Assembly: GCA_036172665.1 (NCBI GenBank)
Contig: CM069878.1
Location: 21,028,501 to 21,092,500 of the forward strand
DNA: 64,000 nt
From: Prosopocoilus inquinatus
Lineage: Eukaryota > Arthropoda > Insecta > Coleoptera > Lucanidae
Direction of reading: 5' to 3'
The notes beneath the pieces are model-generated. The model worked only from the letters and a program-made list of their open reading frames with translations, was not told the origin of the DNA and made no database searches. A program made the position numbers and the translations under genes. This document shows positions 1-11,840 of the stretch, one piece after another. Positions within the stretch are counted from its first letter, which is position 1, and every line of letters begins with the position of its first letter.

Positions 1-869
1 ATACACTCTTTTTCATTAAGTAACTGTTTTTAAAAAACGATATATTAACAGACGTCATTAATGTACTCTATTTCATTAAGTAACTGTTTTTGCGATTTAT
101 TTATTATAATTTTGTTACAAAAAAAGAGTTTACGGTCATCGAAAAAATGTTGTTATAAATTAGTTTGTTAATCGCCTTCTTTAACAAACTTATTTATTAA
201 ATAACTATTAAATTTATTTTTGCTCACAAAATCATAAGTACTTTGCAGAAATCAAAGTTTAATTACAAATGTCTTCATAACAGAAAATTTATTCAATGAA
301 ATAAAGAAATCTGTGTTTAACGGCATATAGTCCTTTTACTACAATAATAGAAGATTGTAATTTGATTCCGCAAAATTAAACATCAGTCACGATCAGATCA
401 GATAGGCAATAAAATTTATCATCTTAACGATTTATCTAGGCAAACACAATAATCCTTATATATCGGCCCTTTGTTCGTCGGATTAGCTTCTTTTGACGAG
501 GTGATCAAAAAATTTTATCGGCATTCGGCTCGATATTTATTCCGTCAATAAAACGTATACGGCTCTCTTGTTTACTGCTTATACTAATTTGCATATTTGA
601 TGTTCCAGTTGTATTTCCAGGCGGTATCCCCGGGGGCAGAAGTACATGAGCGAATTTCGCGCTTTAATTTTGCACTTAAAAAGTAATGCCACTGAAATTC
701 CATCGTGCAAGCTACCACCTGAAAATAAATAGAGACTGAGCTACACTTATGAAAAATGTGAGTTCGCGTAAAATAATGAGTCTATCAAAAAATGTATCGC
801 AATTTCTGAAGCTTTGTAGCACATAATGTTTCTAAAATTATTTTAGTCTCATAACCTACGACTTGCATG
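1..869. other. AT-rich non-coding sequence with a balanced-composition island
   Basis: I see no gene here. Most of the stretch is AT-rich. About 480-760 has a more even base composition with few homopolymer runs and could be an old unique segment, such as a conserved non-coding element. No reading frame resembles a known protein. Confidence 0.4.
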
Positions 870-882
870 TAAAATTTTAAAA

Positions 883-1046
883 AAATTTTGTGCAAATCGT
901 TTTTGATTACAGTGAGAACCTCGAGCAGCCTCTGGACAGCTGTTTCAGCCCTGCTTGGGGCTTCTTCAGCAGAAACGTAGCTACTGCTATTCCTACTGCA
1001 ATGTTAGGTCAAAAAGCGATAGTAAGATGTCGCTATTTTATATGTT
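883..1046 (-). mobile_element. U312-family modular element, short copy
   Basis: This copy starts at the R end (AAATTTTGTGCAAATCG) and finishes at the L end (TGTCGCTATTTTATATGTT). Inside is one GC-richer core (CTCGAGCAGCCTCTGGACAG) joined directly to the L-end module. The sequence taaaattttaaaa is present on both sides (870-882 and 1047-1059) and looks like a 13-bp target duplication. Because it is low-complexity AT, that single case is weak alone, but other copies show the same pattern. Confidence 0.7.
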
Positions 1047-1974
1047 TAAAATTTTAAAAATTATTTACAAAAATTATTATCAAATAATTTAACTAGTGAC
1101 TATAAAGGTGTAAATAAGACTTCAAAACGTACCTGTCGCAATCAGTGAGTAGAATGCAGCAGAAATACCAGACCAACTCAGAAAAGAAAGGTACGTACGA
1201 ATTAATTAAATTAAATTAATGCAGATTTTTAGAATCTGTTTTCGCTATTACTTACCTATGATACAGATACATGATTTAAAATTAGTTACAATTATACAGT
1301 GTTCCGTGTGGATGTGCCAGACCAAAGTTATGCTTTTTTTAATGGAACATACTACATATTATGGTTTACCTCGATTCGTCTTTAAGAGTAGATAATTTAT
1401 TATGAGGATATTATGTATCTAAACCTAACAGTTTTCCAGATATTGACATTTTAATGTGAAAAATGGTATTTGATGTTTTACAGATTGGATGTTTATTAAA
1501 ATTCGGTATTTAAATTTTACAGTAACATTATATAACCTCTATGGAACAGAAAATAACTTCCATCTCGTACATATTCCTATTATTTAACACAGCGTGATTC
1601 ATAACTGCCATGTTTATTTTACTCGGTTAGTTTAAATGGAACACCCTATATTTTATGACTGAATTTAATAGGTCTTTGATTAAGCTCTACAATGACGTAG
1701 GGTACAGTATGTGTTATAGAACAACCCTACACACAGTAAGATGTAAAAATCGTAGATTCATGAATCAGCATTTATTCCATCTTCCAATGGAATATTTTGT
1801 CTATAATTTAGTTGATTTTAATGAAAAAGTCTGTATTGAGACTGGTTGTACTTTTTAGTCCGTTAAGAATTTACATTTATTTGAACTGTAACATAAAAAA
1901 CTGTATGCATATTTTTATTTAATACCACCCTAACTCCAAATGTTCTGGCTTGTCTCATAGTTGTAATGGTTGGT

Positions 1975-2218
1975 AATTATGATCATTAACTGTGACTGCG
2001 ACCGACTTACTACATGTTTACCTTCTTTGCCGTACAAACCAGCTAAATGCAAAAATTCCAGTTCGAAGAAAATTCAACCGAATAATAACCGACAGATGAA
2101 AATTCTTCTTTCACATAGAACATGCACTGGCAGTGGGGACCGAATCCACGCCTCAAAATGCCCCCCACCCTTCCAACTGTCAGTTTCGTTGCCTGCGGAA
2201 CTAACGCTTAACTCCTAA
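1975..2218 (-). repeat. Possible tRNA-derived SINE-like segment
   Basis: On the minus strand a GC-richer block contains GGATTCGGTCCCCAC, which resembles a tRNA B box, with a weak A-box-like TAGTTCCGCAGG upstream. No tRNA cloverleaf can be folded by eye, and I find no second copy in the window. It could equally be a chance resemblance in the loop of the surrounding element. Confidence 0.2.
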
Positions 2219-2463
2219 AATTTTAATTTTATTTTTATCGACACTATCTGATTATTTTAAATAAGACAATACAATAAATATAACAATAAAGGTACCAATG
2301 AAGATACCATTAAAAATAACAGCAATAATAAAAATAACTATAACAGTTAATTTAAATGTGAATCAATCTCCTTGTCATTGAAAACGATGTGAAGAGCACA
2401 CAGTTATCATTTTGGAAATTTTCTGTCTTGTTATGAATGTTAAATCAGTTGTTATTATTATTA

Positions 2464-2614
2464 GATTGAAAAATTTTGTGCAAATCGTTTTTGATTGCAG
2501 TGAAAACCTCGAGCAGCCTCTGGACAGCTGTTTCAGCCCTGCTTGGGGCTTCTTCTATCCTACTGCAATGTCAGGTCAAAAAGCGATAGTAAGATGTCGC
2601 TATTTTATCTGTTC
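2464..2614 (-). mobile_element. U312-family modular element, short copy
   Basis: The copy runs from the R end (AAAAATTTTGTGCAAATCG) through the GC-richer core to the L end (TCGCTATTTTATCTGTTC). The 10-bp attattatta lies on both sides (2454-2463 and 2615-2624), consistent with a target duplication. Five extra bases (gattg) separate the left duplication from the R end. It lies in the loop of the 1215-3561 element, so it inserted later. Confidence 0.75.
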
Positions 2615-2704
2615 ATTATTATTATGGTTATAATTTTATAGTAATTTTCATTGGTATTGTTATTGTCATTTGTTGCTTTCCTTAGCGTTACTTAATCTTA
2701 CTTA

Positions 2705-2832
2705 GGCCCGATTTCACCATCACAGATTAACTTTAAACTTCGCTTTATTTCCATGGTAGCAATTGCAAGGATAATTGTTTCTATAGGAATAAAACGGAGC
2801 TTAAAGTTAAACTGTGATGATGAAACCGGGCC
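2705..2832. mobile_element. PIF/Harbinger-type MITE, 128 bp
   Basis: The ends are inverted repeats (GGCCCGATTTCACCATCACA against GGCCCGGTTTCATCATCACA). Similarity extends inward for about 50 bp per side, so the element is nearly all hairpin. It is flanked by TTA on both sides (2702-2704 and 2833-2835), the 3-bp target duplication typical of PIF/Harbinger elements. It has no coding capacity. The TIR resembles the GGCCGGTTTCACAAAGC end of the larger elements at 32-35 kb. Confidence 0.8.
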
Positions 2833-3561
2833 TTAAAATAATCAGGCAATATTGATAAAATAAAAATTAAGTATGCATATCGTTTGTGATGTCATAAATC
2901 AAATGAGTGTTATTTCTAACAGACTAGAAACAGACTCAATACATATTTTCTAAATAAAATCAACGATATTATAGACAAAATATTGCATTAAAACATGGAA
3001 TAATGCTGTTCTATGAATTTACAGATTTGACATCTTACTGTGTGTAGTCTCGTTGTGTAACACATACTGAACCCTATGTCATTGTAAAGCTTAATCAAAG
3101 ACCTATTAAATTCAGCCATAAAATATAGGGTGTTCTATTTAAACTAACCGAGTAAAATAAACATCGGTGTTATGAATCACCCTGTGTAAAATAATACGAA
3201 TATGTTCAAGATGGAAATTGTTTTCTGTTCCATAGAGGTTATGTAATGTTATGTAAAATTTAAATACCGAATTTTAATAAACATCTAATCTGTAAAACAT
3301 CAAATACCATTTTTGACATTGAAATGTCAATATCTCGAAAACTGTTAGGTTTGGGTACATAATTTCCTTATAATAAATTTATCTACTCTTAAAGACGAAT
3401 CGAAGTAAACCATAATATATAGTACGTTCCATTTAAAAAAACATAACTTTGGTCTGACACAATCACACGGAACACTCTGTATAATTGTAACTAATTTTAA
3501 ATCATGCATCTATACCATGGGTAAGTTATAACGAAAACAGATTTTAAAAATTTGCATTAAT

Positions 3562-4414
3562 ATAGGCGCTATCTACCGAATACGCACTGTCATAAAGTGC
3601 CAGGACAAATTGTTTAACTTTGAACAACAGTAGCTTCCGTACTGTTTCATGAGTTGCACATGACTCTAATTGTGTTAGTCGAATGGATATTGGAAGGTAA
3701 ATATTATACACTGAACTGTCTTTCATTTTACAGTCAAAGAAACCTTACTAAATTTAAAACTTTTACAAAAAAAAATAACTGTAAACGCAATTAAGCCAGG
3801 CCAGATCTTACCCTTTGCAGGAATAGAATCAATGACCCGATTTCAACAATAAAGCTACGATAATTTGTTTTATACAAAACCAGCATTTACTCAAAGATTC
3901 AGTTCCCATCCAACCATAGCAGTAGAAAGACCAGCAGTAGTAGAAGCGGCGTTGTAGAACAGCAGGTAGTTTTTTGTAAGAAAGCTGAAACGTTGGCAAC
4001 GAAACCGTAAAAGTGGACTCAATTATTCAAAAATTTAAATTTCGATTCGTTCCATTATGTTCACACAGTGTATCTTCATCTCGTTTTATTCCATGAGGTT
4101 AAATTTTATTCCATGAGGTTAAAACGAAATGAAGATACATTCACAGGACCGGAAGAAGGGTAGTCGGCGCCCTCATCCAAAACAATAACAGGCGCCCAGT
4201 GGAGATGAAATCAATTATTATAAAAAAAAGTATTATATTTTCATAGTTTTTATTATTTTATTATTCCTGAATAGTGTGCTATGAAAATTTAATAAACTGA
4301 GGTCTTTTTAATTAATTTCTGACCGTAATTTCAATTTCATTTTAAAAACCGACAAATAATATTTAAATACACATCTATCATCTGAACTTTTTGTTTACAT
4401 ATATCGTATGTATT
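3562..4414. other. Non-coding sequence with a small hairpin at 4069-4139
   Basis: No gene is seen. At 4069-4139 the ends TGTATCTTCATCTCGTTTTA and TAAAACGAAATGAAGATACA are nearly perfect inverted repeats. They enclose a direct duplication of TTTTATTCCATGAGGTTAAA, so a compact hairpin has one internal segment doubled. The rest is AT-rich sequence without recognisable features. Confidence 0.45.
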
Positions 4415-5690
4415 ATTATGTATTAAATTTACACTTAGAATACAAAATTTTATGAAAACTAATAAATAAATCAGAAATATTAAAAATAATACACAAATTG
4501 TTGGTTATAACATTGGCTCTAAATTGCCCTCGGCTATTATTTATTAGTAATAACTTTCTACTGTATCTAAGTAATAACGCATTTTCCTCGATATAACAAC
4601 TTTTTTTATTAACTTCTTGAATTGTTGTTTTTTTTATCATCAAATACCTTTAAAATGTGTGTTTGATTATTCATTTTTTGGTTCTTCGTAGCGATTAAAT
4701 TGTTCTTTTTTAATTCCTACTAGACAGATGATTTCAAAAATTACAATTTCTCTAGTTTTCATAGCCCACTATGTACGGAATACCTTTCCTCCGTTCCCCG
4801 AACGGAAAGAGTGGAAATGCTTTTATATTAATTCCTAGATTTACCCTAGTACTTAGAAAATAGATCTTTGTAACATCACTTTGTAACATCACTTGGTAAC
4901 GTAGTTCTGATTCAGCAGCCAAATAAAACAGACTGAATTTTGTACTCAACAATTATTATTTTCCACATAAATAAGTAAAATGGTCCTTCGAGCATATTAA
5001 GTCGGTCTACTCCTTTCACGACCGCCACACACTATTTAAAAATAATACCAAGAAATGGGAAAAAATTACGTGTTAAAAAGAAATCATCGATAACGAGTGA
5101 ACTATAAGAGATAGGTATAGGGAATGCTAATACAGGACGAAAGAACATTTAATCCTGAGTCCCATGGTATAAAAATATACTTGGCGTTCCATTTAAAAAA
5201 CATGACTTTTCGACAGTTGAAATGAGTTCGAATAGTAGTTACTTTTCAAACAGCCTGTAAGCAATCAAGTGCAAAACTGGACATGATCTGAAAGAATGTT
5301 ATTGTAGCCTGCTACAGGCCGAAATTGGGCATCATGGTTTTTGTTGCACAAAGATGGCAGCATCATAACCAAGGTTCTGCAAGTCTGAGTTATTTTTAAA
5401 AAATGAAAATATCTCGGAAACAGTTAATTTTTCTTGTTATCACATGTTGCACAAAATATTTTTAGAATTTTATGAAGATTTAAAAAATGGGGTGTTCCAT
5501 TTAAAACAAGAAAGTTGACAGCAACTTCCAGTATAAGCGGATATGTCCGAAAATTGAAAATATTATATTTCGATAGATTGTTATCGTTAACTTATAACTG
5601 CAAAATATGAAATAGAAATTCAAAGGAGAAGTCCGTAAACTTTTAATAAAATGGTTGCCTGAATCTCCCTGTATATGGCCTCTCCAATTT
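4415..5690 (+). repeat. Long dispersed repeat, copy 1 (partner inverted at 53946-54960)
   Basis: Long segments match the reverse complement of 53946-54960: about 4415-4760 pairs with 54590-54960, and 5040-5690 pairs with 53960-54590. This copy has roughly 260 bp extra at about 4775-5035. It contains two GTTCCATTTAAAA boxes about 300 bp apart (near 5185 and 5490). No transposase or open frame supports a superfamily assignment. Confidence 0.7.
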
Positions 5691-7546
5691 GATTTTTAGA
5701 CATTTCTGACACCCCCGTCCGACTTAATACGAAAATTTGTTTCACCCTAAAGTATGGGTCAGGGGGTGAGAGACACAAGGAATAAGTAAAGTTGATGTCT
5801 CAACTTTCAGATAGCGCTAGCCGTATCAAGAAATTTTAATAAAATTTATGAAATTAGTTTTTACTCCTGTCGCAAGAGGCGCTAAGATCATTTCGTAATT
5901 CGTTGCCAAGCGACGCTTGTTTTGAAAATGTCAAAATCGGTGAAAATGTTATCATTATTTGCGGAATTTCTTCAAAATTTCGGTTTCTCACATTTATGGT
6001 TATTGGAGTTCGTTCCAAATGTTAGTTATCGTTTGGTTTTGCTGTTACGTTTCACATTGCCTATCAAAAAAAAGGTCAAATACGTGAATTTCCAATTAAA
6101 TAAGAAGCAAGTTGTAAAATGTGGTTTATACATTCACTAAAACTAATAACTAAACATTAATAACTTATAACTAAGAAATTGAAAGGTCGTACTGATACGA
6201 AGCGGTTTATACAACTTCACTAAAAATTAAGAATTCGTTTATTTCAATTCTTAATGTTAATTATTAGTCAAAATCGTCAATGCGCCTGCTCTGCAGTGGA
6301 CGTGTCAGGTTAGCCACTAAACACTTCCAAGAATAAGTAAACAGCTGATTGCTTATTACATATTATTTATTAGGAAGTGAAATAATTAAAACAAAACATG
6401 CCGAGGATCGTAACTTACTTGACCGTAACAACGCCCGGTAAGTTGAGGCTATGTCAATAACGTTGTTTCTTGCTTTGTTTACAGGTCGTTTATTTTCACA
6501 GCTAGGTGTGTATCGAGCATGCGTAATTTTTGCTTGTATAAACGGAAACTTTTGCAAAGTTTTAATTTTATTTTTAGATAATTTTTAGTTTTAGTTTTAG
6601 TGACTGTATAAACCAAGCATAAGTGTGTCATTTTCCCAATTCAAATAATTTTAGAAAATATGCAAATTTTTACAGTTTTCATGCAACTTTTGGCGAAACA
6701 GAGGCGTTGAAGTATTGTGGAAAGCTTATCGAGTTTGCAACGTACGATAACCCAAAGAACTGCAGTTACATTAATTCTGAATGCTAGACCGACAGAAAGT
6801 TTACCAAACGTTAAAGTTGACTACCAGAAATAACGATTTAAGCAAATCATCGATTATTCTTTCTAAGAATACAATTTTTAATACTTTTCTGAAATAATTG
6901 CAAATGTCAGTGTCAGTCGTATATGTAAGCCGGTGATGTAAGCTATGTAAGTGCCTCATGTAATTATTTTTTTAATATATCTTTTTTAGAAAGGACGGTT
7001 TTCTCTTTGCGTATTGCGCTTATTTAGCTATTTTTATGTGAAAATATACTTATATTATTTAACATTGTACAGTTGGAGAAAAAGAAATCGGGACAGTAAA
7101 TTTTCGTTAGTTTAAACCTTACTTCTAAATTTTGATAACTATGGTAATTTATCAACCTTCACATTAAGTAAAAGGATTAATCATTCCGTTTATAATTAAA
7201 AATTATAACGAACAAATACCACATACAAATAAATCACACTAGTGTAATAGTTTGTTTTTATTTTACTTACTTAATTATTGCCATGCGAAAAAAATGAAAC
7301 AAAATAACAGTCATGCAGCCTTTCGATTGAATTATTGAATGTAAGTGTCCGAGCGATGATTGAATTGAGATTTCTAATATATATACTCCACATCCAAAAT
7401 GTCACATAGTTCTTCCAAAGGCTTCACTAATTCCACTTGATTCACTGGTCGAAAATTTTCACTTACATTTCCCTTAGAAAGACGATACATTCTTAAGAAC
7501 TCAATTTGACAAGTTATTTTTGACGTTCACTGACGGTAATAAATTA
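5691..7546. other. AT-rich sequence, nothing recognised
   Basis: I see no gene, terminal repeat or tandem array here. Open frames are shorter than 75 codons and have the low-complexity composition expected by chance. Weak local palindromes, such as TTAAGAATTCG near 6230, are the only structure noticed. Confidence 0.4.
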
Positions 7547-7660
7547 TGAACATATAAAATAGCGACATCTTACTATCGCTTTTTGACCTGACATCGCAGT
7601 AGGATAGACAAATTGAAGCGGGATTTGCTCCTAATATGTCCCCCATGCAAGGCGGCCAAG
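7547..7660 (+). mobile_element. U312-family fragment, L end only
   Basis: It begins with the L end (GAACATATAAAATAGCGACA) and follows the standard unit through TTGCAGTAGG-like and CCCCCATGCAAGGCGGCC sequence. The match then stops at the TA target of the 490-bp MITE that follows. The right-hand part of the unit is missing beyond that MITE, so the copy is truncated and no target duplication can be scored. Confidence 0.75.
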
Positions 7661-7662
7661 TA

Positions 7663-8152
7663 CAGTTGCGGAAATAGAAAGCGGGACAAGTCTTATAAGG
7701 AAATTTCCGATTATTTTGATAGTGTGAAGTTTCCTTGGTGACGGTTGTGACCCTTCTAATTAATTTATTACCTTTTTAGAAAAATTTTGTGCAAATCGTT
7801 TTTGATTGCAGTGAGAACCTCGAGCAGCCTCTGGACAGCTGTTTCAGCCCTGCTTGGGGCTTCTTCAGCAGAGACGTAGCTCGACATTCCCACTGCAGAC
7901 CAAAAACGACTTGCCCAATTTATTGCGAATAAATTTATTCGCTCTGCTGAAGAAGCCCCAAGCAGGGCTGAAACAGCTGTCCAGAGGCTGCTCGAGGTTC
8001 TCACTGCAATCAAAAAAGATTTGCACAAAATTTTTGTAAAAAGGTAATAAATTAATTAGAAGGGTCACAACCGTCACCAAGGAAACTTCACACTATCAAA
8101 ATAATCGGAAATTTCCTTATAAGACTTGTCCCGCTTTCTATTTCCGCAACTG
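7663..8152. mobile_element. Tc1/mariner-type palindromic MITE carrying U312 ends
   Basis: The termini CAGTTGCGGAAATAGAAAGC and its complement GCTTTCTATTTCCGCAACTG abut TA dinucleotides at 7661-7662 and 8153-8154, as in Tc1/mariner elements. The arms are close to 215 bp each and nearly identical, around a loop at about 7880-7945. The inner part of each arm is U312 sequence: R end, GC-rich core and CACTGCAGACC module. The MITE has therefore taken up a piece of another repeat family and become palindromic around it. Confidence 0.8.
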
Positions 8153-8597
8153 TACTTGTATTTTGGATAATTATGGTAAAATGAATAGAAATCATTAATT
8201 TTTTGTTTATTTCCATATTTTTCAAAATGCGTGCGTGTTAAATTATGTCATATTTTACAACGAATTCGAATATCCCACGTTTTCTTAAATTTACCAATTC
8301 AAATATCTCGCGCTTTCCTAAATAAATTAAATTTTTAGAGCGACATCTGAAAGTCGAGAAGGAAAGTTGCGATTTTTGTGGAGGGGAAAGTATACCCAAA
8401 AATTTTCACGGGCTCAGCTATCTCTAACTGGGGTGATCGGTAGGTCCTCCCGTCAGTACCCCCAATGAGTATTTAAATAACTGCAGTTGTCATTTTTAAT
8501 CTGACATTTACTTACATTTTTTAAGTACGAAGGCATTAACGATCTAATTCCACACAAAACCGTCTTCGTGGCGTCCGAATTTTAGTAAATAATTAAT

Positions 8598-8663
8598 GAA
8601 CAGATAAAATAGCGACATCTTACTGTCGCTTTTTGACCTGACATTGCACAAAATTTTTCTAAC
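8598..8663 (+). mobile_element. Minimal U312-family element, 66 bp
   Basis: This copy is just the two ends joined: L end GAACAGATAAAATAGCGACA, the hairpin AGCGAC...GTCGCT, then TTTTTGACCTGACATTGCAC running into the R end CACAAAATTTTTCT. The 11-bp aaataattaat occurs immediately left (8587-8597) and right (8664-8674). The clean duplication shows that so short a molecule could insert, or that the interior was lost afterwards without disturbing the flanks. Confidence 0.8.
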
Positions 8664-8674
8664 AAATAATTAAT

Positions 8675-9098
8675 ATTAAGTTATTAACACATGAAATTAC
8701 ACACATAAATCAAACTGTAAAAGTAAGTACAGTAACATTTTAATAGCTTTTGAGTGCAGAGCTGGATTGTGTATTACAAGGTTGCCTTGATTAACGGAGG
8801 AGACAGAGGGTGCATATCTCGTTACGTCACGTCACGTGATAAATTCCAATGGACATATTAACGAGATTTTTGCGTTATTTGATCAACAGGACTGTAGAAT
8901 TGATTCCATTTTTAGTGAATTAGATGAAGCTTTAGGAAACAGATTAAAACTCACCCTATTTTCTTCACTGTGACGGACAGAAGTTTCATGTGATGTCATG
9001 GGTTACTTTTGCGAGGAGGAAATTTCAGACTGCTTATTAAATGGGAACGAAGCAACCTGCTAGACGCAATATCAGTTTCACCAACCTTGGGTATATCA
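8675..9098. other. Non-coding sequence, nothing recognised
   Basis: No gene or repeat terminus is evident. A CACGTCACGTGAT-type palindromic stretch near 8825 is the only notable short motif. Confidence 0.4.
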
Positions 9099-9106
9099 TT
9101 AAAATG

Positions 9107-9559
9107 TAGAGTTGTGTCGTTCATGAACGAATCATTCATATTATTAGTATGAATGATTCAAAAGATTCGTTCCTAAAAAAACGCTCAGATTTAAGTTCTA
9201 ATTAATCTGATTGAGATTTGACAGAAAATTAAAATTGTTTAAAAATCTTCACTGACAGCCCGCCTGAATATTGTTAATATTATTAAAAGCCGTATTTCTC
9301 ACAATATTTTTGATTAATATACTGTGTAATTATTGATAAAGTAATTTAATCCTTTCTTCAAAAATGTAAAAATATACGGTATGATTCATATACTATATTT
9401 TAATTATTAAATTACATGAAAATAAGAAGTGAAAAATGCACGAATAAAACTGGATGCAACGATGCAGCATAAGAATTCGTTCATTTCGTTCACCTGAATC
9501 AAATCGTTCGAAAAGATTCGTTCGAAACAACTCAATCGTTCGTAAACGACACAACTCTA
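9107..9559. mobile_element. hAT-type MITE, 453 bp
   Basis: The terminal inverted repeats are TAGAGTTGTGTCGTT at both ends (as the complement on the right), followed by GAACGA-like subterminal repeats. The flanking 8-bp ttaaaatg is identical at 9099-9106 and 9560-9567, the duplication length of the hAT superfamily. Several GATTCGTTC motifs near each end look like transposase-binding repeats. There is no coding capacity, so it would need a transposase supplied in trans. Confidence 0.9.
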
Positions 9560-9927
9560 TTAAAATGATTATAAATAGTTTTTATTTAACAAAAAATTAA
9601 CAAATTTAGTGATTTAATTAGAGATGGGCCAGGCAGTGAACCCGGTGCAATTAAATCACCCATGTGGATGCATTCACCAAGGTGCATTAAAAAATTTAAA
9701 TTTCCCGCTGAAAACGGACGAATTACCTTTTCTTGCTATTATTTAACCGTTTACAGGTGGTTTACAGGTTTATGCGTTTCATAATATGTGGTGAACAGTT
9801 AGTTTTAAATTTATGCCAAGCTTTATAGCTTCAATTCTGAACAAAACATTTAAAAGTAACGTTAGGTTGCTTAGGTATTACAAAATAATTGTAATAATCC
9901 ATTAAAAATATGTTATATTTGGTATCA

Positions 9928-11840
9928 AAGGAACATACAAACATTCTGAAAATTAACGCCCTGCCCTAGGAGGAAGTAATTTTTCAGAATAAAATATTTT
10001 CACTTTTATATCACTTCCGGTTATACCGGAAGTCGCCATTAACTTTCTTATTTTAAATAGAACACTATACTTTTTATTGCAAATTCTGATTCTACACGTT
10101 ATTCAAAACAAAAGTTAAAATGTATTGGACACTGTGGTTTGTAGTACAAAGAAATTGGATTTACCTCCTAACCACAAAAAGTTTGTTTAAAAACTAGATA
10201 CGTATTTCGGCAGCTATGCTTGATCAGTTCTCTTGTGATTCTTCAAACAAAAGTTGTTAAGGCTTCCCTATACTTAAACGTAACGGTTTTTGAGATATCT
10301 TCGAATTTTTGAAAAAAATTATTTCGGTGGCCTTTCATTTAAGAGGATGTATTTACGTCACTTTCAAATTTCAAGATTCAAGCTGCCTGTCGTTTGAAAC
10401 AATAATTTTCAGTCTCTCAAATCATATCCTAGTTATCATTGAAAAATTCACTTTATGGTCAAAGTATGGTGTCGAACCTTGCTCTGTTCAACTGCCCAAA
10501 ACTCAGTTTTCGTAAATGAATAGCCAAATTCTGCATCGATTAGTAGTAGCATTCCCTATACCTATTTCCATTAGTTTTCTTATTATCAATTATTGTTTCT
10601 TATAATGGTATATATTGGTAAAATTATGGTAACTTTTCGCAGTAAGTGTCCACAAAATAAAAATATTTATTGATTTACAAGCTATATTAACAGATATGTT
10701 CAAATATTAACAAATAAATCAATAAAATAAATAAATAACAAATAAATCAATAAAATTAACAAAACACATAAAAAGGAACCGTAATGTTTAATCTTCAAGA
10801 ACTACGACACGATGGTATTTCCTGTGCAAGATTTCTACAAAGTGAGAGAAATAGGTTACCATTGTAAATATTTATTAGTTGATTTGACTCTTGTCTCAGT
10901 TATTTGCAAATATTATACAGTATTACGACCGTATCATAGGGACTCGAGAATAATAAATAAAACTGTTTAATTATTTTTACCACTTTACCAATAGTAATTT
11001 TTACTTTGCTTTTTTTAAACAAAAATATTAGCCTGACAAAGAGAATTGTTTTGAAATAGGTCTACTTATTTTTTCAAGACCTTTATTTATGAAAATAGTA
11101 AGTATTACGATAGGTAGTTACCTATAGCTTTATTCCGACATGTATGGCAAAATAATGCTATGGTTAGCAATTATTTATTTCTAAAAAAAATAGGAATTCG
11201 ATATTTGCTTTTTTTTCAAAGCTAGATATGAATAACTCTAATAATGCTATTAATTAACACAATAAAATAAACAATTCTTCTTGATAACAAGAAAACTAAT
11301 GAAAATAGGTATACGGAATGCTACTACTAATAGGTGTAGAATTTGGTTCTGCATATCATGATGTAAAAATATGCAGGGTATTCCATTTACGAAAACTGAG
11401 TTTTGGCCAGTTGAACAGAACAAGGTTCGACACCATATTTTGACAATCCTGTGAATTTTTCAATGATAACTAGGATATGATTTGAAAGGCTGAACATTAT
11501 TCTTTCAAACGACAGGCAGCTTGAATCTTGAAATTTGAAAATGTCTTAAGTACATTCTCTTAAATGAAAGACCACCGTAATATTTTTTTCAGAAATTGGA
11601 AGATATCTCAAAAACCGTTACATTTAAGTGTAGAGAAGCCTTAACAGTTATTGCTTGGAATAACATGTAGAATCAGAATTTGCAATAAAATGTATAGCAT
11701 TCTATTTAAAATAAGAAAGTAAATGGCGACTTCCGGTATAACCGGAAGTGATATAAAAGTGAAAATATTTCATTCTGAAAGGTCACTTCCTCCTAGGGCA
11801 GTGTGTTAATTTTCAGAATATTTGTATGTTCCTTTCCCCG
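9928..11840. mobile_element. Long inverted-repeat element, 1.9 kb
   Basis: The left arm (about 9928-10590) and right arm (about 11283-11840) are reverse complements, interrupted in the left arm by a 145-bp insertion. Each arm contains a nested short palindrome, CACTTCCGGTTATACCGGAA, and two TTTAAATAGAACAC-like boxes. The AT-rich loop at about 10590-11283 has no gene. No target duplication or transposase was identified. Open frames of 70-80 codons in the arms are products of the palindrome and not credible genes. Confidence 0.7.
10100..10245 (-). repeat. Insertion of a CCGAAATACGTAT-family repeat, about 145 bp
   Basis: This block is absent from the matching right arm near 11650, so it inserted into the left arm after the palindrome formed. 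Sequences close to caaaacaaaagtt occur on both sides and may be a target duplication of about 13 bp. It contains ATACGTATTTCGGCAGC and CACTGTGGTTTG, which place it with the copies near 12.4, 53.0 and 60.3 kb. A SINE-like retroposon is the simplest reading. Confidence 0.5.

Larger units (their letters stand above)
1215..3561. mobile_element. Long inverted-repeat (foldback-like) element, 2.3 kb
   Basis: The outer arms are reverse complements: ATTAATGCAGATTTTTAG at 1215 pairs with its diverged complement ending at 3561. Similarity continues for about 650 bp per arm (roughly 1215-1890 and 2890-3561). Each arm carries two copies of a box like TTTAAATGGAACACCC (for example near 1340 and 1634, and near 3125 and 3430). 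The loop holds a U312 copy and a Harbinger MITE. The arms are diverged by substitutions and small indels, so the element is not recent. I see no transposase. Confidence 0.7.

Noticed and set aside
2100..2218. A true tRNA gene
   Set aside because: Only a B-box-like block is seen; acceptor and anticodon stems cannot be paired.
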